From the NCBI GenBank assembly GCA_017630215.1, contig JAGBVR010000007.1:124001-188000 (forward strand): DNA of 64,000 bases, written 5' to 3'. Numbering within the stretch: position 1 is the stretch's first letter; the number at the start of each line of letters is the position of its first letter. Under the pieces are notes generated by a model. The model saw only the letters and a list, made by a program, of their open reading frames with translations, made no database searches and had not been told where the DNA came from. Below, in pieces: positions 16,522 to 24,796 of the stretch. This DNA is from Bacteroidales bacterium. Its GTDB lineage: Bacteria; Bacteroidota; Bacteroidia; Bacteroidales; UBA932. The position numbers and the translations under genes are program-made.

Positions 16522-18057
16522 TTATACAAGAGCCTTATTCAGCATATAATACACCTCGTTCATACGGAGTTCTTTCTTGAACTCGCTGATAGTGGTGTTC
16601 TTGTTGATATGGATCATCTCGATACCCGAGATCTCTGCATAATCCTCCCAGTATTCTGCTGTGAGGTCGTACGAGAAGCAAGAGTGATGAGTACCGCCTG
16701 CGAGAATCCATGCACCTGCACCGATTTCGAAATCAGGCATAGGAATCCAGAGTGCGCTGGCTACCGGAAGTTTTGGAAGCGGCTTAGGCTCGATGCATTC
16801 CACATCATTCACGATAAGGCGGAAACGGTTTCCGAGATCCACCACTGTAGCCGTACATCCAGGTCCGGTCTTGCTTGTGAATACGAGACGTGCTGTAGGA
16901 GTCTTTCTGATGCCGATGCCAAGGAAATGAACCTCCAGACGAGGCTTTGCAGCAGCGATCAGAGGACAGATTTCGAGCATGTGGGACTGCAGGATAGAAC
17001 TGTTCGCGCCATCGAAATTGAGAGTATAGTCCTCAAGGAACGAGCAGCCGCGAGGCAGACCCTGGTTCATCACCCATACTGTACGGTACAATGCAGCCGA
17101 CTTCCAGTCGCCCTCTGCTCCGAAACCATAACCCTCGGCCATAAGGCGCTGAGATGCCAGACCCGGAATCTGATCGAAGAAATTACACTCCATATCCACA
17201 TCTCCGAGGTCGTCGAAATTGGTAGTGAAGCCCTTTGCTCCCTTATCCTTGAGGATGGCACGTATGGCAAGCTCCGCCTTTGCGGAATTCCATACTTTCA
17301 GATAACCCTCTGTGGTCTTGTCTTCAAGTTCCGCATCATGATCGTAGAGAGTGAAATACTCCTTCACCAAAGCCTCAACATCCTCATCCTTGACCTGCTT
17401 CTGATATGCCATCAATTCGCTTACAGGACAATAGTCCACATGGTAGCCAAGTCTCTGTTCTGCCTCTACCTTATCACCGTCAGTGACAGCCACATTGTTC
17501 ATCTGGTCTCCGAAACGGAGGATGAGCATATCCTGGGAGTCTGCCCAACCGGCGCACACGCGCATCCAGACTGCTATCTTGCGCTGAGTCTCTTCATCCT
17601 GCCAATGTCCTACTACAACCTTTCTGCGGATACGCATGCGGGTGCAGATATGGCCGAACTCACGGTCGCCATGCGCGGACTGGTTGAGGTTCATGAAGTC
17701 CATATCCATCGTATCCCAAGGAATCTCCTTGTTATACTGAGTATGAAGATGCATGAGCGGCTTACGGAGCTGAAGAAGTCCATGGATCCACATCTTCGCA
17801 GGAGAGAATGTATGCATCCAGGTAATCACTCCGATACATTTCTCATCATTATTTGCAGCCTTGAAGACAGCCTCCACCTCTTTGGACGAATTGGCCGTAC
17901 CTTTATATACTACCTTTACTGGCAGTTTGCCGGACTCGTTGAGTCCCTTTACCATCTCGATTGAATGGCCGTCCACTACCACGACGGCGTCACCTCCATA
18001 AAGGAGCTGTGCTCCTGTTACGAACCATACTTCGTAATTGTCATAAGCGTTGATCAT
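16522..18057 (-). CDS. araA: L-arabinose isomerase
   Basis: This 511-residue cytoplasmic Mn-dependent enzyme isomerises L-arabinose to L-ribulose. The chosen start at 18057 gives MINAYDNYEVWFVTGAQLLYG, matching the AraA N-terminus; the ATG at 18108 would overlap araD. Family features: TGAQLLYG near 14, WMHTFSPAKMWI near 95, the Glu-bearing loop YGFGAEGDWKSAAL near 315 and the metal-binding HHSCFS near 460. It lies 22 bases after araD and is joined to GH51 without a gap. Confidence 0.97.
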   Translation of the reverse strand: MINAYDNYEVWFVTGAQLLYGGDAVVVVDGHSIEMVKGLNESGKLPVKVVYKGTANSSKEVEAVFKAANNDEKCIGVITWMHTFSPAKMWIHGLLQLRKPLMHLHTQYNKEIPWDTMDMDFMNLNQSAHGDREFGHICTRMRIRRKVVVGHWQDEETQRKIAVWMRVCAGWADSQDMLILRFGDQMNNVAVTDGDKVEAEQRLGYHVDYCPVSELMAYQKQVKDEDVEALVKEYFTLYDHDAELEDKTTEGYLKVWNSAKAELAIRAILKDKGAKGFTTNFDDLGDVDMECNFFDQIPGLASQRLMAEGYGFGAEGDWKSAALYRTVWVMNQGLPRGCSFLEDYTLNFDGANSSILQSHMLEICPLIAAAKPRLEVHFLGIGIRKTPTARLVFTSKTGPGCTATVVDLGNRFRLIVNDVECIEPKPLPKLPVASALWIPMPDFEIGAGAWILAGGTHHSCFSYDLTAEYWEDYAEISGIEMIHINKNTTISEFKKELRMNEVYYMLNKALV

Positions 18058-18079
18058 AGTGTCATCAATTTTTGTATTG

Positions 18080-18775
18080 TTATTTCTTTTTCTGTCCGTA
18101 ATATGCATTCGGGCCGTGCTTACGGCTGTAATGTTTCTCCACCAGAAGAGGATTCATCCCCGTCTGAGGATTGAGAGTCAATGAGATATATGCCATCTGG
18201 GCACACTGTTCCAGCACTTTGGCATTATAAACTGCATCAGCAGGATTCTTTCCCCAAGTGAAAGGACCGTGATTCTTAACGAGCACTCCCGGAGTGTGGT
18301 CAGGATTGATACCTTCGAATCTAGACACAATGACATTACCGGTCTCGAGTTCGTATTGGCCTTGAACCTGTTCCACGGTCATATCGTCGGTACAAGGTAT
18401 GTCTTTGTGAAAATAATCAGAATGGGTGGTACCTATATTAGGTATATCCATACCAGCCTGAGCCCAGGCAGTTGCATAGGTCGAGTGAGTATGCACTACT
18501 CCGCCAATATTAGGGAAAGCTCTGTAGAGAGCCAGATGGGTAGGTGTATCCGAAGATGGATTAAGGTCTCCCTCGACAGTCTGACCTGTCTCCAGGCTCA
18601 CCACTACCATATCTTCCGGTTTCATATCGTCATAACTGACTCCGCTAGGCTTGATGACTACAAGCCCCCTTTCACGGTCGATGCCGGACACATTGCCCCA
18701 GGTGTAGATCACAAGTCCCTGACGGACCAGATCCAGATTGGCCTGGAACACTTTATTCTTGAGTTCTTCTAACAT
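18080..18775 (-). CDS. araD: L-ribulose-5-phosphate 4-epimerase
   Basis: This 231-residue class II aldolase/epimerase converts L-ribulose 5-phosphate to D-xylulose 5-phosphate. The start at 18775 ([20 protein letters not shown]) matches family length (about 230); a longer frame from 18883 would run into the araR gene. The zinc-binding histidines are in [12 protein letters not shown] (about 95-97) and [10 protein letters not shown] (about 171). The phosphate-binding TWGNVSG and KPSGVSY motifs are in place. Its start is 4 bases past the araR stop. The product feeds transketolase, encoded 3.8 kb upstream. Confidence 0.97.
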   Translation of the reverse strand: MLEELKNKVFQANLDLVRQGLVIYTWGNVSGIDRERGLVVIKPSGVSYDDMKPEDMVVVSLETGQTVEGDLNPSSDTPTHLALYRAFPNIGGVVHTHSTYATAWAQAGMDIPNIGTTHSDYFHKDIPCTDDMTVEQVQGQYELETGNVIVSRFEGINPDHTPGVLVKNHGPFTWGKNPADAVYNAKVLEQCAQMAYISLTLNPQTGMNPLLVEKHYSRKHGPNAYYGQKKK

Positions 18776-18779
18776 AGCC

Positions 18780-19466
18780 TTAAAGTTTAAATTCTGGATT
18801 CCTTTGATATTCACTGTTGTTGAAGCGGTATAGGTAAGCTCCTCTTCTGCTGGATGTCTTGTCCACCAGATCTGTCTTTTCAATGAAATTCATCTCCCCG
18901 ACCCTTTTGCGGAAGTTCCTCTTGTCAATGCTCTCTCCAAGAATGGCCTCATGGAGGGTCTGAAGCTGTGTGAGGGTAAAAAGAGAAGGGAGAAGATTGA
19001 ACCCGACAGGCTCCCGGCTTACCTTGCGCTGGAGAAGTTTCAACGCATCCCTGATCATATCCTTATGGTCAAAGAACATATCAGGGAGCGTCGTGATATT
19101 CTCCCAATATGAATTGTTCATCATGTTGAGTTGCGCGTTGTATCTGTCAATGTCTATGAGTACACAGTATGCTATCGACACTACGCGGGCCCCGGGGTCA
19201 CGATCGACCTTTCCGTAAGTACCCACCTGTCTCATATAGACATCCTTGAGACCTGTAAGTTCATTGCAGACACGTCGTGCAGCCTCATCTATGTCCTCAT
19301 CCTCGCGAACGAAGCCTCCCATAAGCGACCATACGCCCTGAAAAGGCTCGAAATTTCGCTGCTGTATAAGAATCTTCAGTTCTCTGTCCTTGAAGCCGAA
19401 GACCACACAGTCGATCGCCACGTGAAAACGCGGATGAGACTCATAGAATGAACGAAATTTCTCCAT
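18780..19466 (-). CDS. araR: Nudix-type arabinose regulator AraR
   Basis: A 228-residue protein: a Nudix domain (about 12-140) and a C-terminal winged-helix domain (about 150-228, with [12 protein letters not shown] and RKRVGEM). A Nudix regulator called AraR controls arabinose genes in Bacteroides thetaiotaomicron, and the gene order here is closely similar. The Nudix box (residues 51-73) is degenerate: against GX5EX7REUXEEXGU, the Glu after Arg65 is Val66 and the second Glu of the EE pair is Leu70, while Glu57 and Glu69 remain. Hydrolase activity is therefore unlikely and the domain should act as a sugar sensor. It lies within the operon it probably controls (3 bases after the symporter, 4 before araD). 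Its operator may be the inverted repeat at 22380-22398. Confidence 0.92.
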   Translation of the reverse strand: MEKFRSFYESHPRFHVAIDCVVFGFKDRELKILIQQRNFEPFQGVWSLMGGFVREDEDIDEAARRVCNELTGLKDVYMRQVGTYGKVDRDPGARVVSIAYCVLIDIDRYNAQLNMMNNSYWENITTLPDMFFDHKDMIRDALKLLQRKVSREPVGFNLLPSLFTLTQLQTLHEAILGESIDKRNFRKRVGEMNFIEKTDLVDKTSSRRGAYLYRFNNSEYQRNPEFKL

Positions 19467-19469
19467 ATG

Positions 19470-21146
19470 CTACCAGAAATACCAGTAGAATGCAACAGTG
19501 ATGGCAAGGATGATGACAGTATGGATGATATCCCATTTGTCCCAGCTTGCACGTGTCTCAGCCTTCTGTTCTTCTGTAGCCGTACCGAATACCAATCCCT
19601 TGATCTGCTCAGGTGCAGGGGCCTTGGTAAGGAGGCTGACAACGATAATGACAATGATACAGAAGAGGAACATCCATCCGCAGAAGAAGAGCCAGTTCAC
19701 ATCGTAGAAGATATATTTGAAGAAATTATCGGCTGCTTCCGGAACATTGGTATAATAGATCTTAGCTCCAAGACGGGTAAGACCGATCACAAGGCCCGAG
19801 ATAAGACCCCACATACCACCCTTAGCAGAAGTTCTCTTCCAGCAGATACCAAGAAGGAATGCTGCAGCTATACCTGGCGCAAGAACCGACTGGACATCCT
19901 GGAGATAATTATAAAGCACGTCACCTACCGAACGCATGATAGGGATCCAGAGAATACCGAGGACCACGATCACCACTGTTGCTATCTGACCGATGGTAAC
20001 AAGCTTCTTCTCAGGAGTTTCCGGTTTGAATCTCTTATAGAAATCGATTGTAAAGAGCATTGAAGAAGAATTGAAGAGCGAAGCGAGCGAGCTCATCAGA
20101 GCCGCAAGGATTCCACAGACAACAAGACCCTTCACACCGGCAGGAAGAAGTTTGGCCACCAATGTAGGGAAGGCCGCATCCGGAGTTGAAAGTCTGAAAA
20201 CTTCACCGTTGATAACGATACCTTTCTGGTGAAGCGCGAACGCGATCATACCTGGGATAAGGAAGAGGAATACAGGCAGAAGCTTAAGGTAAGCTCCAAA
20301 GATGGTACCTCTACGCGCCTCCTTCTGATCCTTTCCGGAAAGGACTCTCTGAACGATGAACTGATCAGTACACCAGTACCAGAATCCGATGATGGCAGAT
20401 CCGATAAGAGCACCGAGCCAAGGATACTGAGGGTCGCGGTTATCACGCATAAGCTCTACCATTGAATTGCCGTACTCATTCACTGTGGTGGCACCGCAGA
20501 TTCTCATCATTTCATCCCATCCGCCGAGTTCCTTAAGTCCGAGAACGAGAATGATCAACGAACCAAGAAGGAGGATAGGAGTCTGAAGCACAGATGTATA
20601 GAGGACCGACTTCATACCTCCGGCTACAGTGTAAAGGGCTGTGATAAGGACAAGTCCGATAGCGGCTATCCAGAAGAAATCGATGCCCCAGAGTTCCTCG
20701 ATGCCGAATACCTGCTGGAATACGAGTCCTCCTGCATATACGGTCACGGCCACCTTTGTAAGCACATAGCTGATGAGCGATATGAGTGAAAGGATAGTCC
20801 TCGACTGAGGATTATATCGTTTCTCAAGGAATTCAGGCATTGTATATACCATACTTCTTGAATAGAACGGTACGAATACCCATCCGAGAAGGAGGATCAT
20901 CCAACCCTGGATCTCCCAGTGAGCCATCGCCATTCCGCTGGCTGCTCCTGTTCCTGCGAGACCGATAAGGTGCTCGGATCCGATGTTAGATGCGAAGATT
21001 GATGCTCCTATGGCAATCCATGTAGCATCTTTTCCGCCAAGAAAGTAGTCTGAAGAGCTGTTCTGCTTCTGCTTCAGAACCCAGATTACGATTGCGATCA
21101 AGGCCACACAGAAAAGGCCTATCACGATCCAGTCTAATAAATGCAT
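19470..21146 (-). CDS. Sodium:solute symporter (SSS family), probably L-arabinose uptake
   Basis: A 558-residue inner-membrane protein with about 13-14 transmembrane helices. The SSS features are visible: the N-terminal DYFLGGKDATWIAIGASIFASNIGSEH run split over residues 33-60, the helix with YTMPEFLEKRYNPQSR, and GGMKSVLYTSVLQ near 175. SGLT-like members import sugars with Na+. The setting directly before araR and araD and after galM points to arabinose, as in the matching Bacteroides operon. The substrate itself is inferred from context, not residues. Confidence 0.93.
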   Translation of the reverse strand: MHLLDWIVIGLFCVALIAIVIWVLKQKQNSSSDYFLGGKDATWIAIGASIFASNIGSEHLIGLAGTGAASGMAMAHWEIQGWMILLLGWVFVPFYSRSMVYTMPEFLEKRYNPQSRTILSLISLISYVLTKVAVTVYAGGLVFQQVFGIEELWGIDFFWIAAIGLVLITALYTVAGGMKSVLYTSVLQTPILLLGSLIILVLGLKELGGWDEMMRICGATTVNEYGNSMVELMRDNRDPQYPWLGALIGSAIIGFWYWCTDQFIVQRVLSGKDQKEARRGTIFGAYLKLLPVFLFLIPGMIAFALHQKGIVINGEVFRLSTPDAAFPTLVAKLLPAGVKGLVVCGILAALMSSLASLFNSSSMLFTIDFYKRFKPETPEKKLVTIGQIATVVIVVLGILWIPIMRSVGDVLYNYLQDVQSVLAPGIAAAFLLGICWKRTSAKGGMWGLISGLVIGLTRLGAKIYYTNVPEAADNFFKYIFYDVNWLFFCGWMFLFCIIVIIVVSLLTKAPAPEQIKGLVFGTATEEQKAETRASWDKWDIIHTVIILAITVAFYWYFW

Positions 21147-21165
21147 AATTATGTGGTTTAATTGG

Positions 21166-22314
21166 TTATTCTACTACAGAGAAGCGATATACGCAATGGC
21201 TTGTATATGTCTGACCAGGCTCGAGGAATGCAGAAGGCCACTCAGGCTTGTTAGGAGTGTCAGGATATTTCTGAGTCTCGAGACAGAAGCCCACGCTCTG
21301 CTGATAAACTACGCCGTTCTTTCCAGTGACACTGCCGTCAAGGAAGTTGCCGCTGTAGAACTGTACTCCTGGCTCGTCAGTCAGCACCTCAAGACAGATA
21401 CCGGTTTCCGGACAATATGCTCGTGCGGCCACCTGAGTGTCGTCACCTGCTGTATTGAGACACCAGTTGTGGTCGAATCCGTTTCCGAACTTCACCTGTT
21501 GGAAGTCGAAGTTCTTGATATCCTGGCCGATAGCTACCGGCTGTCTGAAATCCATAGGAGTACCTTCAACAGGAAGGATCTCACCGGTGGTCATGAATGT
21601 AAAGTCCACCGGGGTGAAATTATCTGCATTGATCTGCATTATCTGGTCATCCACACGGCGGGTAGGATCTCCAGACAGATTGAAATAAGTATGATTGGTC
21701 ATATTAATGACGGTCTTCCTGTCTGTAACAGCCTCATAGCTGATATCGATGGCATTGTCATCAGTTACCTTCATTGTTACGACCGCTGTGACTGCTCCCG
21801 GGAAATTGGCATCCCCGTCAGGTGATTCCATTGTCAGAACCACTGTAGATTCATCAGTCTGGACGGCCTCATACACCTGATACTGCCATCCGTCAGGGCC
21901 GCCATGAAGACAATGTCCGAAATTATTCTGAGGAAGCTGAATGGTCTCGCCATCGATTACAATAACACCTTTATTGATGCGATTGGCATAACGTCCCACG
22001 GATGCACCAAAGTCGCTTGGAGAATTCACCTTGTCAGCATAATTGGCAACATTGTCGAATCCCAGAACAACATCCTTCATTTCGCCGTTCCTGTCAGGAA
22101 CCATCACGGACACGATTCTGCCTCCGAGATTGGTAATACAAACTTCCATTCCATTAGCGTTGGTAAGCGTGTAAAGCGCTGTCGGCTTTCCATTGATCTC
22201 AGCAACAAACTTCTGAGGATCAAGGCCGGAAAGAGTCTGTGTCGGTGCCGTAGCACAGGAATGCATAAGAGCAGCAGCAGCCACTCCCAGCATAGTCTTG
22301 AAAATGATTTTCAT
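21166..22314 (-). CDS. galM: Aldose 1-epimerase (mutarotase), lipoprotein
   Basis: A 382-residue protein interconverting alpha and beta anomers of free sugars. Catalytic features: His in FGHCLHGGPDGW (about 135), His in TNHTYFNLSG (about 205) and the general-base Glu in VGFCLETQKYPDTPN near 350. The N-terminus MKIIFKTMLGVAAAALMHSC is a signal peptide with a possible lipobox Cys at 20 (the MHSC box is loose), suggesting periplasmic membrane anchoring. It is the first gene of the arabinose operon, preceded by a promoter and an inverted repeat; the symporter follows at 19 bases. Periplasmic mutarotation would prepare the preferred anomer for uptake. Confidence 0.93.
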   Translation of the reverse strand: MKIIFKTMLGVAAAALMHSCATAPTQTLSGLDPQKFVAEINGKPTALYTLTNANGMEVCITNLGGRIVSVMVPDRNGEMKDVVLGFDNVANYADKVNSPSDFGASVGRYANRINKGVIVIDGETIQLPQNNFGHCLHGGPDGWQYQVYEAVQTDESTVVLTMESPDGDANFPGAVTAVVTMKVTDDNAIDISYEAVTDRKTVINMTNHTYFNLSGDPTRRVDDQIMQINADNFTPVDFTFMTTGEILPVEGTPMDFRQPVAIGQDIKNFDFQQVKFGNGFDHNWCLNTAGDDTQVAARAYCPETGICLEVLTDEPGVQFYSGNFLDGSVTGKNGVVYQQSVGFCLETQKYPDTPNKPEWPSAFLEPGQTYTSHCVYRFSVVE

Positions 22315-22357
22315 AATGTTATCAATTAATGGGTTATATATACTATTGTGGTGACTA

Positions 22358-22365
22358 CAAATATA
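22358..22365 (-). promoter_or_regulatory. -7 box of the arabinose operon
   Basis: TATATTTG on the minus strand, 43 bases before the galM start, matches TAnnTTTG. No TTTG sits at the ideal -33 distance; the inverted repeat at 22380-22398 covers that region instead, as expected for a regulated promoter. Confidence 0.65.
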
Positions 22366-22379
22366 GAAAAATTTTTCAA

Positions 22380-22398
22380 AAGTGTATCATTTACACTT
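22380..22398. promoter_or_regulatory. Perfect inverted repeat, candidate AraR operator
   Basis: AAGTGTA-TCATT-TACACTT, 7-bp arms with a 5-bp spacer, lies 14 bases upstream of the galM -7 box. Symmetry and position suggest binding of a dimeric regulator, most simply AraR. The assignment is inference; the known AraR motif could not be compared here. Confidence 0.5.
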
Positions 22399-22419
22399 AT
22401 TTTTCATTATGTCATATAT

Positions 22420-22514
22420 AAAATCCGACCGATATGCCGGTGACCCCCGCCTCCCCTCTGAGGAGGCACCCCCTAGCCGGGGGTGGCATGTCACCTATAT
22501 ATCGGTCGGATTTT
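22420..22514. repeat. Palindromic element A: conserved core inside terminator-like arms
   Basis: The outer arms are 16-bp perfect inverted repeats (AAAATCCGACCGATAT at 22420-22435 and its complement at 22499-22514). Inside lies a core shared almost exactly with the element at 40429-40606: CCGGTGACCCCCGCCTCCC on the left and CCCCTAGCCGGGGGTGGC followed by ATGTCACCTATAT on the right. Within the core GGTGAC pairs with GTCACC, GCCTCC with GGAGGC and CACCCCC with GGGGGTG, so the whole can fold as a branched hairpin. It begins 17 bases after the transketolase stop and the A-rich left flank gives a T-run on the minus strand. It therefore probably also ends transketolase transcription. Confidence 0.8.
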
Positions 22515-22530
22515 AATATTGACCTTATGT

Positions 22531-24546
22531 TTAGAACATAGCCTTCACCTGATTATAAACATTCTGTGCTGTGAAGCCAAGTTTCTCATCAAGAACCTTG
22601 TAAGGCGCCGAGAATCCGAAGCTTTCAAGGCCGAACACTTTACCATTGCAGCCTACAAGCCCCTGAAGATTCACAGGAAGACCAGCTGTGAGACCAAAGA
22701 TCTTTGCACCGTTTGGAAGAAGTGCATCCTGATATTCCTTAGACTGACTGCGGAAGAGTCCTTCTGAAGGGCAGCTTACGATACGGACCTTGAGTCCATC
22801 CTCACGAAGAAGCTTCGCACCTGCTACGAGCGTAGAGACTTCCGAACCTGAAGCCACAAGGATAACATCAGGGTTCTCGTCTGAACCAGCCACGAGATAT
22901 GCTCCCTTTTCCGCCTGGGCATAATCGTTTCCTTCAGGAAGCTGCTCGATGTTCTGACGGGAAAGGATCAGACCTGTAGGGCTGTCAGTATTCTCCATAG
23001 CCATTCTCCAGCATACAGTAGTCTCCTCGGAATCAGCCGGACGAAGCACGAGCATAGAGTTCTTATGGCTGTGATTCTTAAGTTTCTCCATAAGACGGAT
23101 CTGAGCTTCCTGCTCGACAGGCTCGTGTGTAGGACCATCCTCACCCACACGGAAAGCGTCATGCGTCCAGATGAACTTGACAGGAAGTTCCATCAGAGCC
23201 GCCATACGCACTGCAGGCTTCATATAATCAGAGAACACGAAGAATGTACCGCAGGCAGCGATCACACCACCATGCAGAGCCATACCGATACAGCAGCAAG
23301 CCATTGTAAGTTCAGCAACACCAGCCTGGAAGAAGGCACCGCTGAAATCTCCCTTAAGGAATGAAGTTGTCTTCTTGAGGAAGCCGTCAGTCTTGTCTGA
23401 GTTAGAAAGGTCTGCAGATGCACATATCATATTAGGAACCTGCTCTGCAAGCTGACCGAGAACGGCAGCAGACGCATTTCTTGTAGCATCTCCGGCTTTC
23501 TGCTGGACTTTGCTCCAGTCCACTTCAGGTGCTGCTCCGCTGAACCATTCTGCCTGCGCAGCAGCCTTTTCAGGATTGGCAGCAGCCCATGCAGCTTCTT
23601 CAGCCTTGCGCTCAGCCACAATTGCCTTGAGAGCCTCTGCACGCTTTGCATAGAGATCCTTCACCTGGTCAAAAATAACGAATGGATTCTCCGGATCACC
23701 ACCGAGATTCAGAACAGTGTTCCTGAACGCATCACCTCCGAGAGGGGCACCGTGAGTCTTGCAGTTACGCTCATAAGAAGAGTTGTCAGCCTGACGCGCT
23801 CCCTTACCCATCACACACTTGCCGATAATAAGTGTAGGACGCTCGGTCTCAGCCTTTGCAGCATCGAGTGCCTGACGTATCTGATCACAGTCATTTCCAT
23901 TGATTGTCATCACATTCCATCCCCACGCCTCATACTTCTTTGCAGTATCCTCTGTCATGACATCACCGCATTCTGTCGAGAGCTGGATATCATTCGAATC
24001 GTAGAACATCACGAGATTGTCCAAGCCGAGATGACCAGCAATTCGGCCTGCTCCCTGAGAGATCTCCTCCTGAACTCCACCGTCGGATATATATGCATAG
24101 ATTGTCTCTTTTGCGAATGTCGGGTTGGCAGTTCGTGCACCCAGGAATTTAGCTGCAATTGCTGCACCGACTGCGAATACATGTCCCTGACCTAATGGTC
24201 CTGAAGTGTTCTCGATTCCCCTCAGGATGTCTACCTCCGGATGGCCTGGTGTAGGAGAGCCCCACTGACGGAGCTGCTGAAGTTCTTCAAGGCTGAACTT
24301 GCCTGCAAGAGCAAGCTGAGCATAGAGCATCGGTGCCATATGTCCGGGATCCAGGAAGAAACGGTCGCGTCCTTCCCACTTAGGATTTTCAGGATCATAC
24401 TGGAGATATTCCGAATAGAGTACATTGATGAAGTCAGCTCCACCCATTGCACCGCCCGGATGTCCGGACTTTGCCTTTTCAACCATTGATGCTGCAAGGA
24501 TACGGATATTGTCCGCAGCAAGATTCATTACCTTAGTGTCGTTCAT
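22531..24546 (-). CDS. tkt: Transketolase
   Basis: This 671-residue cytoplasmic thiamine-diphosphate enzyme of the non-oxidative pentose phosphate pathway uses xylulose 5-phosphate from the arabinose pathway. All parts are present: SGHPGGAMGGADF near 27-39, the HGG and GHGLE-like region GPLGQGHVFAVGAA near 115, the TPP/Mg motif (SDGGVQEEISQGAG near 154), the pyrimidine domain with FFVFSDYMKPAVRMAAL near 430 and THDAFRVGEDGPTHEPVEQ near 460, and a C-terminal domain. The length is standard. It has its own promoter and a terminator-like element after it, so it is a separate unit just upstream of the operon, the same neighbourhood as in Bacteroides arabinose loci. Confidence 0.97.
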   Translation of the reverse strand: MNDTKVMNLAADNIRILAASMVEKAKSGHPGGAMGGADFINVLYSEYLQYDPENPKWEGRDRFFLDPGHMAPMLYAQLALAGKFSLEELQQLRQWGSPTPGHPEVDILRGIENTSGPLGQGHVFAVGAAIAAKFLGARTANPTFAKETIYAYISDGGVQEEISQGAGRIAGHLGLDNLVMFYDSNDIQLSTECGDVMTEDTAKKYEAWGWNVMTINGNDCDQIRQALDAAKAETERPTLIIGKCVMGKGARQADNSSYERNCKTHGAPLGGDAFRNTVLNLGGDPENPFVIFDQVKDLYAKRAEALKAIVAERKAEEAAWAAANPEKAAAQAEWFSGAAPEVDWSKVQQKAGDATRNASAAVLGQLAEQVPNMICASADLSNSDKTDGFLKKTTSFLKGDFSGAFFQAGVAELTMACCCIGMALHGGVIAACGTFFVFSDYMKPAVRMAALMELPVKFIWTHDAFRVGEDGPTHEPVEQEAQIRLMEKLKNHSHKNSMLVLRPADSEETTVCWRMAMENTDSPTGLILSRQNIEQLPEGNDYAQAEKGAYLVAGSDENPDVILVASGSEVSTLVAGAKLLREDGLKVRIVSCPSEGLFRSQSKEYQDALLPNGAKIFGLTAGLPVNLQGLVGCNGKVFGLESFGFSAPYKVLDEKLGFTAQNVYNQVKAMF

Positions 24547-24582
24547 AATTTATAGGGTTTTGTTTATTTCCATTTTGAAAGG

Positions 24583-24590
24583 CAAATTTA
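24583..24590 (-). promoter_or_regulatory. -7 box of transketolase
   Basis: TAAATTTG on the minus strand, 36 bases before the tkt start, matches TAnnTTTG. The rest of the 250-base divergent region to 24796 holds the opposing promoter and AT-rich sequence with no further gene. Confidence 0.55.
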
Positions 24591-24771
24591 ACATTCTGTC
24601 CGCAATAATTCATCCTGCCCGGGGATAATATTCCGACAAAAACACACAAATTGATACAAAAATTGTTTCAAGAGAGAGGAAAAGCACAAATTTGCAACAA
24701 TTATGATAGTTTTCACCTCAAAATTGAAACTCATAAACCACGCGTCTCATATATATGTTGACTTTATTTCT

Positions 24772-24779
24772 TATCTTTG
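24772..24779 (+). promoter_or_regulatory. -7 box of the xylan gene cluster
   Basis: TATCTTTG on the plus strand, 17 bases before the ATG at 24797, matches TAnnTTTG. The leader would be only about 10 nt. No good -33 TTTG is seen, which may mean activator dependence. Confidence 0.5.
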
Positions 24780-24796
24780 TAAGAAATCACATAATT

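Noticed and set aside
16609-17964. 451-codon open frame opposite araA
   Set aside because: The araA frame is certain. The antisense translation is rich in Cys, His and Arg with no fold-like pattern.
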